The position numbers and the translations under genes were made by a program. 64,000 nt of DNA from Stenotrophomonas sp. UBA2302 (lineage in GTDB: Bacteria; Pseudomonadota; Gammaproteobacteria; Xanthomonadales; Xanthomonadaceae): assembly GCA_002345545.1 (NCBI GenBank), contig DDVW01000040.1, forward strand, positions 61,218-125,217. Reading direction: 5' to 3'. Below are positions 46,093 through 53,754 of this stretch, piece after piece; the stretch's first letter is position 1; the number at the start of each line of letters is the position of its first letter. The notes beneath the pieces were generated by a model, which saw only the letters and a list, made by a program, of their open reading frames with translations, was not told the DNA's origin and searched no databases.

Positions 46093-48976
46093 AGGTGCGC
46101 ATGTCCGTAGAGGCGTTGAAGCCAGAATAGATCAACGGTGGCTGGCGGTCAGTAAGGTTGCGCACACCGATCTGGATCGAGCTGTTCTTGAGCTCCTCGA
46201 ACTGGTAACCGATCTGGAAGTCGGTCTGGGTGTAGGACGGCACCCGGCGTTTGGCGACATAGCCCGGGTCGGAAACATCGGCCACGTCCGGTGCCTCGTA
46301 GACATGGTGGACGTAGCGGGTGGTGAGGCTGGCGGTGAGGTTGCCCAGCGACCAGCTGATGTCGTTGAGCGCGCGCCAGCGGGCCATGTTGCCGAAGCCG
46401 GAGGAGGCGTTGTCGACGAAGGTGCCGGCCAAGCCGACACTGCCCGGGATGCCGGGGAAGGCGCCGACGTCACTGCTCGGATCGCCGGCCAGCAGGCGCA
46501 CGTTGTACTCGGCCAGATAGGTGGCATCCAGGTTCCAGGTGAATCTGCCCCAGCTGCTTTCCGGCGCCATGTAGCGCAGGCCCAGGTCCATGCCGGAGGT
46601 CTTCAGGCTGCCGAAGTTGCCGATCACATTGGTCATCTGCGCCACGTCGCCGGCATCGTCACGGATGAAGGTGTCGCAGTAGCGGCCCTGGGTGAAGCAC
46701 TGGTTGAGCATCACGTTCTCGGGCAGGTTGGTGATGAACTGGTCCAGCTTCACCCGCCAGTAGTCGGCGGTGATGCTGAAGCCATCCAGCCAGCCCGGGC
46801 TGTAGACGAAGCCGTAGGTGAAGACGTCGCCTTCTTCCGGCTGCAGATCAGGATTGGCGACCTGGAACGAGGTGACCTGGTTGTTGCTCTGCTGGAACGA
46901 GCCGTCGGTGGGCACGCCGGCGCAGGCGGTGGGATTGCCGCCGGTGTAGCCGTTGCACGGATCGGTATAGGTGTTGGCGCTGGGCACCGTCGGCGCGTAC
47001 AGGTCGCCGATGGTCGGGGCGCGGAACACGTCGGCATAGGTGGCGCGGACCAGCAGGTCGGCAAACGGCTTCCATTCCACACCGATCTTGGAGTTGGTGG
47101 TGCCGCCGAAGTTGGAGTAGTCCGAGTAGCGGGTGCCCAGGCTGATGGTCAGCTTGTCGGCGAACGGCATATCCGCAAGCAGCGGGATCAGTGCTTCGGC
47201 GTAGATTTCGTTGACGTCGAAGGAGCCGGCGATATCACCGAACGTACACGCTTCCTGGGTGATCAGGCACACCGTCTCGCCCGGCGGGATGATGGTCAAA
47301 AAGTCGCTGGTGGAGCTGGCCGACTCCTCGCGGCGCTCCACGCCCACGGCCAGGGAGGTCGCGCCGGCGGGCAGCTCGAACAGGTCACCGGTGACGTTGG
47401 CATTGAAGACCTTGAGGTCGTTCTCGTTGGAGTTGGTGATGGTCGGGTTGATCAGGTTCAGCGCCGCCAGCTGGGCCTGACCGGCGGCGGTGTTCGGATC
47501 CGGGGCCGGGCCCATGAAGTTCACCGGCAGGCAGCCGGCGATGGCGGTGGCCGGATCGCCCGGTGTACGGACGCAGATCGGGTTGCCGGTGGCCGGGTCG
47601 ATCATCGACGGGCCCAGCGCATCGGTCAGGCCGGGGCTGTACAGGTAGCCACGCACCGATGAACTCTGCGGCGTGCGGCCGTAGGCGTAGGACGCATCCC
47701 AGCTCCAGCTGCTGTCGCCGAAGTCGCCGCGCAGGCCGGCGGTGATCTGGTAGGTGTCGGTCTCGAAACGGGTGGTGCGGGTCGGGATGAAGTCGCGCAG
47801 GCGCAGGCGTGCATCGGTGATGTCCACCCCGAACGGGTTGTACAGGCTGTCCTTGCTGATCGGCACGTCGTCGACCGCGGCGCGGCCGTCAAACGGCAGC
47901 GGGGCGATGAAGAACGAGGACTCGGTCTTCAGCCAGGAACCCAGCAGGAAGGCTTCCACGTGTTCGCTCAGGCGGTAGTTGCCGCTGACGAACATGCTGG
48001 TGCGTTCCTGCGGCGTCAGGTTGAGGTTGCCGTCGGCCTGGAAGTTGTAGACGTCGGTCTGACCGTTGAAGCAGCGGAAGTCGGACGGCGAGGTGCCCGG
48101 GCGGCCATCGATGCGGGTCAGCACGACATTGGCGCCGCTGCCGCAGTTGGGGTCGCTCAGGTCCACGCCGCCGGCATTGGCGCGGGGAACGACGTAACGA
48201 CCGGTGAGGATGCGGCTGGTGCCGCCGATGCCCTTTTCACCGGCGTACAGCTGGTAGGGCTGGCTGGAGTAGGCGCGGTCGGCGGCGCTGACCGAATCCT
48301 CCTTGTCATAGCTGGCGCCGAGGATCAGGTTGCCTTTCTCGCCGGTCATGCCGAAGGTGGCGTCGAAGCGCTGGGTGGCGGCATCGCCACGCGAGGAGAC
48401 GCCGTAGTAGGCACTGGCCTCCAGCCCGTCGAAATCCTTGCGCAGGATGAAGTTGACCACGCCGCCGATGGCATCGGAGCCGTAGATGGCCGAGGCGCCG
48501 TCCTTGAGCACTTCCACCCGCTCGATGGCCGCCATCGGGATCGAGTTCACGTCCACCGCGCCGTTGGCGTTGCTGACGGTACCGATCCAGCGCCGGCCAT
48601 CGACCAGCACCAGCGAGCGGTTCACACCCAGGCCGCGCAGGTCGACCGTGGCCGCGCCGGCACCACCGCCGTTGTTGACCTGGGGATTGGTGGCGGCACC
48701 GGCAATGGCCGGCGTGCGTTGCAGGAATTCGCCGACCGTGGCGGCACCGGAGTTGTCGATGTTCTGGCGGTCGATCACGAACACCGGGCTGGAGGTTTCC
48801 AGATCGGCGCGCTTGATGCGCGAGCCGGTGACCTGGATGCGGTCCAGGGTTGTGGCTTCCTCCTTTGGGGGAGCGTCCTGGGCGAGGGTGTCACCCACAG
48901 CCCCCAGCGCCAGCGCGGCGGTGGACATGGGCAGCAGGGCACAGCGGATGGCGTGGCTCAGAGGCTGGATACTCAC
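46043..48976 (-). CDS. TonB-dependent outer-membrane receptor
   Basis: 977 residues starting at GTG 48976, 7 bases after GGAG. After the signal peptide (STAALALGAVGDTLA) it has a TonB-box-like LDRIQVTGSRIKRADLETSS. The plug domain follows (VDLRGLGVNRSLVLVDGRRW and VEVLKDGASAIYGSDAIGGV), then a 22-strand-type barrel ending in WMRWTARF with the terminal aromatic. Extracellular loops carry several Cys pairs (CVRTPGDPATAIAGC, CLITQEAC, CFTQGRYC). The ligand is unknown; the Oar/RagA-like plug suggests peptides or glycans. Neighbouring modifying enzymes suggest a processed ligand. Confidence 0.93.
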   Translation of the reverse strand: MSIQPLSHAIRCALLPMSTAALALGAVGDTLAQDAPPKEEATTLDRIQVTGSRIKRADLETSSPVFVIDRQNIDNSGAATVGEFLQRTPAIAGAATNPQVNNGGGAGAATVDLRGLGVNRSLVLVDGRRWIGTVSNANGAVDVNSIPMAAIERVEVLKDGASAIYGSDAIGGVVNFILRKDFDGLEASAYYGVSSRGDAATQRFDATFGMTGEKGNLILGASYDKEDSVSAADRAYSSQPYQLYAGEKGIGGTSRILTGRYVVPRANAGGVDLSDPNCGSGANVVLTRIDGRPGTSPSDFRCFNGQTDVYNFQADGNLNLTPQERTSMFVSGNYRLSEHVEAFLLGSWLKTESSFFIAPLPFDGRAAVDDVPISKDSLYNPFGVDITDARLRLRDFIPTRTTRFETDTYQITAGLRGDFGDSSWSWDASYAYGRTPQSSSVRGYLYSPGLTDALGPSMIDPATGNPICVRTPGDPATAIAGCLPVNFMGPAPDPNTAAGQAQLAALNLINPTITNSNENDLKVFNANVTGDLFELPAGATSLAVGVERREESASSTSDFLTIIPPGETVCLITQEACTFGDIAGSFDVNEIYAEALIPLLADMPFADKLTISLGTRYSDYSNFGGTTNSKIGVEWKPFADLLVRATYADVFRAPTIGDLYAPTVPSANTYTDPCNGYTGGNPTACAGVPTDGSFQQSNNQVTSFQVANPDLQPEEGDVFTYGFVYSPGWLDGFSITADYWRVKLDQFITNLPENVMLNQCFTQGRYCDTFIRDDAGDVAQMTNVIGNFGSLKTSGMDLGLRYMAPESSWGRFTWNLDATYLAEYNVRLLAGDPSSDVGAFPGIPGSVGLAGTFVDNASSGFGNMARWRALNDISWSLGNLTASLTTRYVHHVYEAPDVADVSDPGYVAKRRVPSYTQTDFQIGYQFEELKNSSIQIGVRNLTDRQPPLIYSGFNASTDMRTYDAIGRYYWMRWTARF

Positions 48977-49021
48977 AATTCGACTCCGCAGGATGGGTAC
49001 CGGGTGTCAGAAAATTACGAA

Positions 49022-49056
49022 TATTTAACGCCGATGAGTGTGCCGCTCCGGCACAC
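49022..49056 (-). promoter_or_regulatory. Promoter-region dyad upstream of the TonB receptor
   Basis: A perfect inverted repeat GTGTGCC-N5-GGCACAC (49038-49056) lies just upstream of an AT-rich TTAAATAT segment (49021-49028) on the minus strand. The latter could be a -10 element, placing the dyad over the -35 region, about 62 bases from the start codon. This is a candidate operator. Confidence 0.5.
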
Positions 49057-49139
49057 CTCGATGTGCTGGAACTGACATTTCATACGTGCCGGAGCAGGAT
49101 TTGCGTTGACCGCGATTGCGTCTGGAACGATGGCCGCAG

Positions 49140-49562
49140 TCAGCGCGCCGCGCGCCATGCCACCAGAACGGCGATGACCAGCCAGATGGCTTCGGCGGTG
49201 CCATTGGCCAGTTTCGACAGCGTCCAGGCCAGCGCCGGGCCCATGCGCAGGGCCGATTCCCATGGTGTCAGGCCCATCGGCCCGCCCATATAGGCCGAGG
49301 CGATGGCCCAGTTGGCGGCCACGACGATCAGCAACGTGGCCAAGACCGTAACGGCCACCCGCGCCGCGCCGGCACGGAAGGTGCCCAGCCGCAGCATCCA
49401 CGCCGCTTCCAGCGCGGCCAGCACCGCCATCCAGCCGGCTTGGGTCCGGGTGGACAGGGCGACCAGCAGCCAGGCGATGGTGAGGGTGATACTTCCGAGC
49501 AGCAGCAACAGCGGCCAGAGCCAGTGGTGCGTCCGGCTGGGCGGCGGGGAAACAGGGGGCAT
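49140..49562 (-). CDS. Small integral membrane protein, unknown
   Basis: 140 residues from the ATG at 49562, which has GGAG 5 bases upstream. Four hydrophobic segments are visible: WLWPLLLLLGSITLTIAWLL, MAVLAALEAAWMLRL, VAVTVLATLLIVVAANWAIA and the C-terminal AIWLVIAVLVAWRAAR. The N-terminus is short and Pro-rich. I do not recognise the family. It stands alone, divergent from sufT, and 163 bases upstream of the receptor gene on the same strand. Confidence 0.75.
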   Translation of the reverse strand: MPPVSPPPSRTHHWLWPLLLLLGSITLTIAWLLVALSTRTQAGWMAVLAALEAAWMLRLGTFRAGAARVAVTVLATLLIVVAANWAIASAYMGGPMGLTPWESALRMGPALAWTLSKLANGTAEAIWLVIAVLVAWRAAR

Positions 49563-49618
49563 GGGCACTCCGTACAGGTGTCGCAGCATAGCGTTTCAGC
49601 GGGCAGGGTGCCCAGTCG

Positions 49619-49624
49619 TATAAA
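49619..49624 (+). promoter_or_regulatory. Likely -10 element of the sufT promoter
   Basis: TATAAA stands out in the GC-rich gap, 45 bases upstream of the sufT ATG. No good -35 hexamer at 16-18 bases is visible, so the assignment rests on the -10 alone. Confidence 0.4.
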
Positions 49625-49668
49625 ATGGAGGCCTTGCGGGCAGCGACCGCGTCCCCATATCGATTGAC

Positions 49669-50220
49669 ATGTATTCCCGTAGCAGTGAACCCGTCCATTT
49701 CGAGCGCGACTGTCCGGCGGTGATGGTGCCGCAGGGCGACAGCGTGACCCTGCCGGCCGGCAGCTATGGCTATATCACCCAGGCGCTGGGTGGCAGCTAT
49801 ACGGTGTTTGTCGAAGGCAACCTGTTCCGTATCGCCGGCAAGGATGGCGATGCGATCGGCAAGGAGTCGCCGCCGGGGCTGGAGCTGCCCGAAGGGGCCG
49901 ATGACGGGGATGTGGAAAAGCTGGTCTGGCAGCAGCTGCGGACCTGCTTCGACCCGGAAATCCCGTTCAACATCGTCGACCTCGGGCTGATCTACGAGGT
50001 GGATATCAAGCATCTGGACGATGGCCGGCGCGAGGTCGATGTGACCATGACGCTGACCGCGCCGGGCTGCGGCATGGGGGAAATCCTGGTCGATGACGTG
50101 CGCAGCAAACTGGAAATGATTCCGACGGTGGCCCTGGCCGACGTCGATCTGGTATTCGATCCGCCGTGGGGGCGTCACATGATGTCCGAGGCCGCGCGTC
50201 TCGAAACTGGCATGCTGTAA
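49669..50220 (+). CDS. sufT: Putative Fe-S cluster assembly protein SufT
   Basis: 183 residues. An N-terminal SufT-specific region (ERDCPAVMVPQGDSVTLPAGSYG, quoted in part: VPQGDSVTLPAG) is followed by a DUF59/MIP18-like domain with IPFNIVDLGLIYEVDI and the conserved Cys in TLTAPGCGMGEILVDDV, ending FDPPWGRHMMSEAARLETGM. SufT proteins help mature Fe-S proteins and are usually in suf operons. Here the gene stands outside any suf operon, as is common in Xanthomonadaceae. The ribosome site is weak. Confidence 0.92.
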   Translation: MYSRSSEPVHFERDCPAVMVPQGDSVTLPAGSYGYITQALGGSYTVFVEGNLFRIAGKDGDAIGKESPPGLELPEGADDGDVEKLVWQQLRTCFDPEIPFNIVDLGLIYEVDIKHLDDGRREVDVTMTLTAPGCGMGEILVDDVRSKLEMIPTVALADVDLVFDPPWGRHMMSEAARLETGML

Positions 50221-50342
50221 CGGCTGGCACCTCCCCGCGCCCGATTGCCGGGTACCGTGGGGAAGCAGGTGCCGGTCCGCGTCCAAACCGGTGGCGATAC
50301 AGGCACCGGCGTCCAAACCCGCAATCTGGAAGGAATTACCCG

Positions 50343-51443
50343 GTGTCCCAGTCTTCCCTGAGCTTTGCCGTCACCCGTTCGGACCACCCGCGCAGCGCTG
50401 CCGAGCGCGCCAAGATCCTGAAAAAGCCGGGTTTTGGTGTGTATTTCACCGACCACATGGTGGCCGTGCGCTGGGACAAGGACACCGGCTGGCATGATGC
50501 GGTGGTAACCCCGTACGGGCCGATTGCGCTGGACCCGGCCGCCGCGGTGCTGCATTACGGCCAGGAAATTTTCGAAGGCATCAAGGCCTACCGGCATGCC
50601 GACGGTTCGGTGTGGACCTTCCGTCCGGAGGCCAACGGCCGCCGCCTGCAGCGTTCGGCTGCCCGCCTGGCGCTGCCGGAATTGCCGGTGGAGATCTTCG
50701 TCGAATCGCTGAAGCAGATGATCGCCGTGGACAAGGACTGGGTGTCCGATGCCGACGAGGCCAGCCTGTACTTCCGCCCGTTCATGATCGGCGACGAGGC
50801 CTTCCTCGGCGTGCGCGGCGCGCACAAGGCCACTTATTACGTGATCGCCAGCCCGGCCGGCCCGTACTTCGCCAAGGGCGTGGCGCCGGTCGCGATCTGG
50901 CTGTCCACCGACTACGCACGTGCGGCCAAGGGCGGCACCGGTGCGGCCAAGTGCGGCGGCAACTACGCCGCGTCCTTGCTGCCGCAGCAGCAGGCGCAGG
51001 CGCAGGGCTGCTCGCAGGTGCTGTTCCTGGACCCGGTCGAAGGCAAGTACCTGGAAGAACTGGGCGGCATGAACGTGTTCCTGGTCTACGGCAAGATCAA
51101 CACGCTGGTCACCCCGCAGCTGTCGGGCAGCATCCTGGAAGGCATCACCCGCGAATCGATCCTGCAGCTGGCGCGCGACCGCGGCATGACCGTGGAAGAG
51201 CGCAAGGTCACCATCGACGAGTGGAAGCAGGGCGTGAGCTCCGGCGAGATCACCGAGGTGTTCGCCTGCGGTACCGCTGCGGTCATCACCCCGATCGGCC
51301 AGCTCAAGGGCGAAGGCTTCTCGGTGGGCGACATCAACGCGCCAGCCGGTGAGGTGACCATGTCGCTGCGCAAGGAGCTGACCGACATCCAGTACGGCCG
51401 CCAGGCCGATCGTCACGGCTGGCTGGTGCGTCTGGACGCCTGA
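50343..51443 (+). CDS. ilvE: Branched-chain amino acid aminotransferase IlvE
   Basis: PLP fold-type IV enzyme catalysing the last step of Val, Leu and Ile synthesis. GTG at 50343 gives 366 residues, preceded by a purine-rich AAGGAATTACCC. It is the long, eukaryote-like BCAT subfamily: GGTGAAKCGGNYAAS contains the PLP-binding Lys, with YFRPFMIGDEAFLGV, LEELGGMNVFLVYG and FACGTAAVITPIG. The frame is open upstream but non-coding there. The leader between sufT and ilvE has a repeated cgtccaaacc. Confidence 0.95.
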   Translation: MSQSSLSFAVTRSDHPRSAAERAKILKKPGFGVYFTDHMVAVRWDKDTGWHDAVVTPYGPIALDPAAAVLHYGQEIFEGIKAYRHADGSVWTFRPEANGRRLQRSAARLALPELPVEIFVESLKQMIAVDKDWVSDADEASLYFRPFMIGDEAFLGVRGAHKATYYVIASPAGPYFAKGVAPVAIWLSTDYARAAKGGTGAAKCGGNYAASLLPQQQAQAQGCSQVLFLDPVEGKYLEELGGMNVFLVYGKINTLVTPQLSGSILEGITRESILQLARDRGMTVEERKVTIDEWKQGVSSGEITEVFACGTAAVITPIGQLKGEGFSVGDINAPAGEVTMSLRKELTDIQYGRQADRHGWLVRLDA

Positions 51444-51466
51444 GTCCGTCAGCGCCGTTTCAAACC

Positions 51467-51494
51467 GGAAGCCCCGCCCACTGCGGGGCTTTCC
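51467..51494 (+). terminator. Rho-independent terminator of ilvE
   Basis: An 11-bp stem GGAAGCCCCGC / GCGGGGC-TTTCC (one bulged T) with a 5-base loop lies 23 bases after the ilvE stop. The 3' arm carries the short T run. Confidence 0.75.
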
Positions 51495-51514
51495 GCTTCT
51501 GCGGCCGGCTGTTC

Positions 51515-51607
51515 TGCAGGAGTGACGGGAGTCGCGACGGGTTTTACCGGTAGAGCCCGGTCGCGACTCATGGCCCGGGGCCACCCCGCGTCGCTGGGAC
51601 TCCTGCA
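51515..51607. repeat. Nested inverted repeat, SMAG/REP-like
   Basis: An outer repeat TGCAGGAGT (51515-51523) pairs with ACTCCTGCA (51599-51607). Inside it, GAGTCGCGAC (51529-51538) pairs with GTCGCGACTC (51560-51569) around a TACCGGTA palindrome and a GGTAGAGC stretch. The GTAG start resembles the SMAG elements described in Stenotrophomonas maltophilia. It fills the gap between ilvE and ybaK, which are convergent. Confidence 0.8.
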
Positions 51608-51629
51608 AGGGCGGGAGGGCCGCTCCGGC

Positions 51630-52103
51630 CTATTCGCACAGATCCGCGCAACGCGCCTGCAGGAACCGCAGGGCGTCGGCCGGGGCGATGTCCAGCAGCA
51701 GGCCGCGCTGGCCGGCATTGATCCAGATGCGCTCGTGGTCCTGCGCCGCGCTGGCGAACAGCACCGTGGCCGGACGCTGCTGGGCGAACGGACTGATGCC
51801 GCCGACCTTGTAGCCGCTGCGCTTTTCCGCCTCCGGAACGTCCATCATCTGCGCGTGCTTGCCGCCGCACTGGGCGGCGAGCTTCTTCAGTGACAGCCGC
51901 TGGTCGGAAGGGATCACTGCGATCAGCGGCTGCTTGTCCACCCATGCCATCAGCGTCTTGAACACCCGCGCCGGGGCGATGCCCAGCGCCTGTGCCGCGG
52001 CCACGCCCTTGCTGTCGACCTCGGCCGCATAGTCATAGGTGTGCAGGCCATGGGCGATACCGGCCCGGTCCAGCGCGGCGGTGGCACGGGTGCCCTTGGC
52101 CAT
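51630..52103 (-). CDS. ybaK: Cys-tRNA(Pro)/Cys-tRNA(Cys) deacylase YbaK
   Basis: Trans-editing enzyme that hydrolyses mischarged Cys-tRNA-Pro. The 157 residues match YbaK/EbsC: TRATAALDRAGIAHGLHTYDY, VFKTLMAWVDKQPLIAVIPSDQRL (quoted in part: VFKTLMAWVDK, catalytic Lys region), KKLAAQCGGKHAQMMD and GYKVGGISPFAQQ. The ATG overlaps the stop of the asparaginase-like gene by one base, so the two are translationally coupled. Confidence 0.93.
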   Translation of the reverse strand: MAKGTRATAALDRAGIAHGLHTYDYAAEVDSKGVAAAQALGIAPARVFKTLMAWVDKQPLIAVIPSDQRLSLKKLAAQCGGKHAQMMDVPEAEKRSGYKVGGISPFAQQRPATVLFASAAQDHERIWINAGQRGLLLDIAPADALRFLQARCADLCE

Positions 52104-52591
52104 TACAGCGATTCGAAGCGGTTGGCGTCGACGTTCTTGCGCACCTTCTCCGGGTTCCAGATGCGGCCGTTCATGGCGATGTAGACGCCTTCGGGCAGCG
52201 ACTGCACCGCGCCGATCGCGCAGCCGATGTTGAACTCGGCATCGGAGCCGCGGAAGCGGGCCGGGCTCAGCGCGCCGGTCATCACGATGGTCTTGCCGGG
52301 AATGCTGCTGAGCACCTTGCCGGTGGCGACCATCGAGTCGGTGCCGTGGGTGACCAGCACGTGGCGGGTCGGCTGCGCGGCGATGGTGGCGCGGATCAGT
52401 TCGCGGTCGGCGTCGCTGATGTGCAGTGAATCCTTGCGCAGGATCGGGATCACGTTGAAACGGAAGGTGACACCCAGCTCGCGCAGGATCATGCCGATCT
52501 GCGGATCGCCGATCTGGTAGTCGGATTTGTCGTCGAAATAGATCTTGTCGATCGTGCCACCGGTGGTGACGATCAGGAGCTCTTCCATCAT
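52103..52591 (-). CDS. Asparaginase N-terminal-domain-only protein
   Basis: 162 residues covering only the N-terminal domain of the L-asparaginase family; full enzymes are about 330. Both catalytic Thr motifs are present: LLIVTTGGTIDKIYFDD and LVTHGTDSMVATGKVL. TIVMTGALSPARFRGSDAEFN follows. The C-terminal domain is absent and the protein ends with a short RIWNPEKVRKNV tail. Two ATGs at 52591 and 52588 serve equally. Similar half-length proteins are annotated in other xanthomonads, so this is a stable form and not a fresh truncation. Activity is uncertain. Confidence 0.85.
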   Translation of the reverse strand: MMEELLIVTTGGTIDKIYFDDKSDYQIGDPQIGMILRELGVTFRFNVIPILRKDSLHISDADRELIRATIAAQPTRHVLVTHGTDSMVATGKVLSSIPGKTIVMTGALSPARFRGSDAEFNIGCAIGAVQSLPEGVYIAMNGRIWNPEKVRKNVDANRFESL

Positions 52592-52727
52592 TGCGGTGAA
52601 TCCTTGCGGTGACTGCGTGCGGCGCGTTGCCGCGATGCTGCGCATGATAAAGCCGGCGGGTGCCGGCGCCGAGAGGTATGCGGCAACGGCGGACAACAGG
52701 CCGTGGCCGCTGCCCGCCCGGTGATGC

Positions 52728-53087
52728 TCAGCGCTCCGGAGTGGCGCCGCGACGCTTGCCGAAGCGCGCGCGCAGGCCCGGCAGGCTGGCTTCGGCGATG
52801 ACCAGCAGCGACAGCCCGATTTCCGCCCAGGCCAGCAGCGCGGTGTCGCGATGGGTCCAGGCGCTCATCACGCCATGGCTGAACCACATCAGCGCCAGCA
52901 CGCCGGCCCAGAAGGACGCGCGCTGCCAGCCCAGGCGCAGGGCGATGGCCAGCAGCAACGGCGGTGCGGTGAACACCAGTTGCGTCGCCAGCCAGTGCTT
53001 GTCGTGCAGGAACCACCAGGTGTAGAGCGCGGCCAGCGCGATCAGTGCCAGCAGCAGGGTCGGCCGTTTTTTCTTCGTTGCATTCAT
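52728..53087 (-). CDS. DUF2069 inner-membrane protein
   Basis: 119 residues with about four hydrophobic segments (TLLLALIALAALYTWWFL, QLVFTAPPLLLAIAL, WAGVLALMWFSHGVMSAW, WAEIGLSLLVIAEASL), matching DUF2069 in size and the FSHGV motif. The N-terminus is Lys-rich. The ATG overlaps the wrbA stop in ATGA, so it is co-transcribed with wrbA. This pairing is also seen in other gammaproteobacteria. Function is unknown. Confidence 0.88.
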   Translation of the reverse strand: MNATKKKRPTLLLALIALAALYTWWFLHDKHWLATQLVFTAPPLLLAIALRLGWQRASFWAGVLALMWFSHGVMSAWTHRDTALLAWAEIGLSLLVIAEASLPGLRARFGKRRGATPER

Positions 53088-53677
53088 CGGAACAGCCTCT
53101 GCGCGATATCGGCCACGCGCCGGCCCAGCACGCGCGCCAGATGGGCTTCATCGTCACTGGGCTGTGGGTCATCTTGCGCACCGGCCACGTGGCTGGCGCC
53201 GTAGGGCGTGCCGCCGGTGGTGGTGTGGCTCAGCGCCGGCTCGGTGAAGGGGATGCCGACGATCAGGCAGCCGTGGTGCAGCAACGGCAGCTGCATCGAC
53301 AGCAGGGTCGATTCTTGGCCGCCGTGCATCGAGGCGGTGGAGGTGAACACCGCCGCCGGCTTGCCGGCCAGCGTGCCGTTCACCCATTCGGCGCCGAGGC
53401 CGTCGAGGAAGTGCTTCACCGGTGCGGCCATGTTGCCGAAGCGGGTCGGGCTGCCGAGCACGATGCCATCGCATTCGGCCAGATCGGAGATTTCCACATA
53501 CGGTGCGCCGTCCTCGGGCACCGGCGGTGCGCTGGTCTGGGTGACGGCGGCCACCGGCGGCACCGTGCGCAGCCGCGCGCTCATGCCCGGCACCTCGCCG
53601 ATGCCGCGGGCGATCTGCCGCGCCAGTCGCGCCACCGATCCACCACGGCTGTAATACAGCACCAGAATCTCCGCCAT
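53084..53677 (-). CDS. wrbA: NAD(P)H:quinone oxidoreductase WrbA
   Basis: Flavodoxin-fold quinone reductase of 197 residues from the ATG at 53677 (MAEILVLYYSRGGSVARLAR). An ATG four codons upstream is the alternative; GGAG lies only two bases from 53677, which slightly weakens that choice. The FMN-binding GSPTRFGNMAAPVKHFLDG and STASMHGGQESTLLSMQLPL segments (quoted to 20) are WrbA signatures, and TTGGTPYGASH closes the site. It protects against quinone redox cycling. Confidence 0.94.
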   Translation of the reverse strand: MAEILVLYYSRGGSVARLARQIARGIGEVPGMSARLRTVPPVAAVTQTSAPPVPEDGAPYVEISDLAECDGIVLGSPTRFGNMAAPVKHFLDGLGAEWVNGTLAGKPAAVFTSTASMHGGQESTLLSMQLPLLHHGCLIVGIPFTEPALSHTTTGGTPYGASHVAGAQDDPQPSDDEAHLARVLGRRVADIAQRLFR

Positions 53678-53754
53678 TACTCCATCCATCCATCACGCAG
53701 GAGGCGGAAGTATCGGCGATGCGGGCGACGCTTTGCATCGGGTACCCTTGCCGC

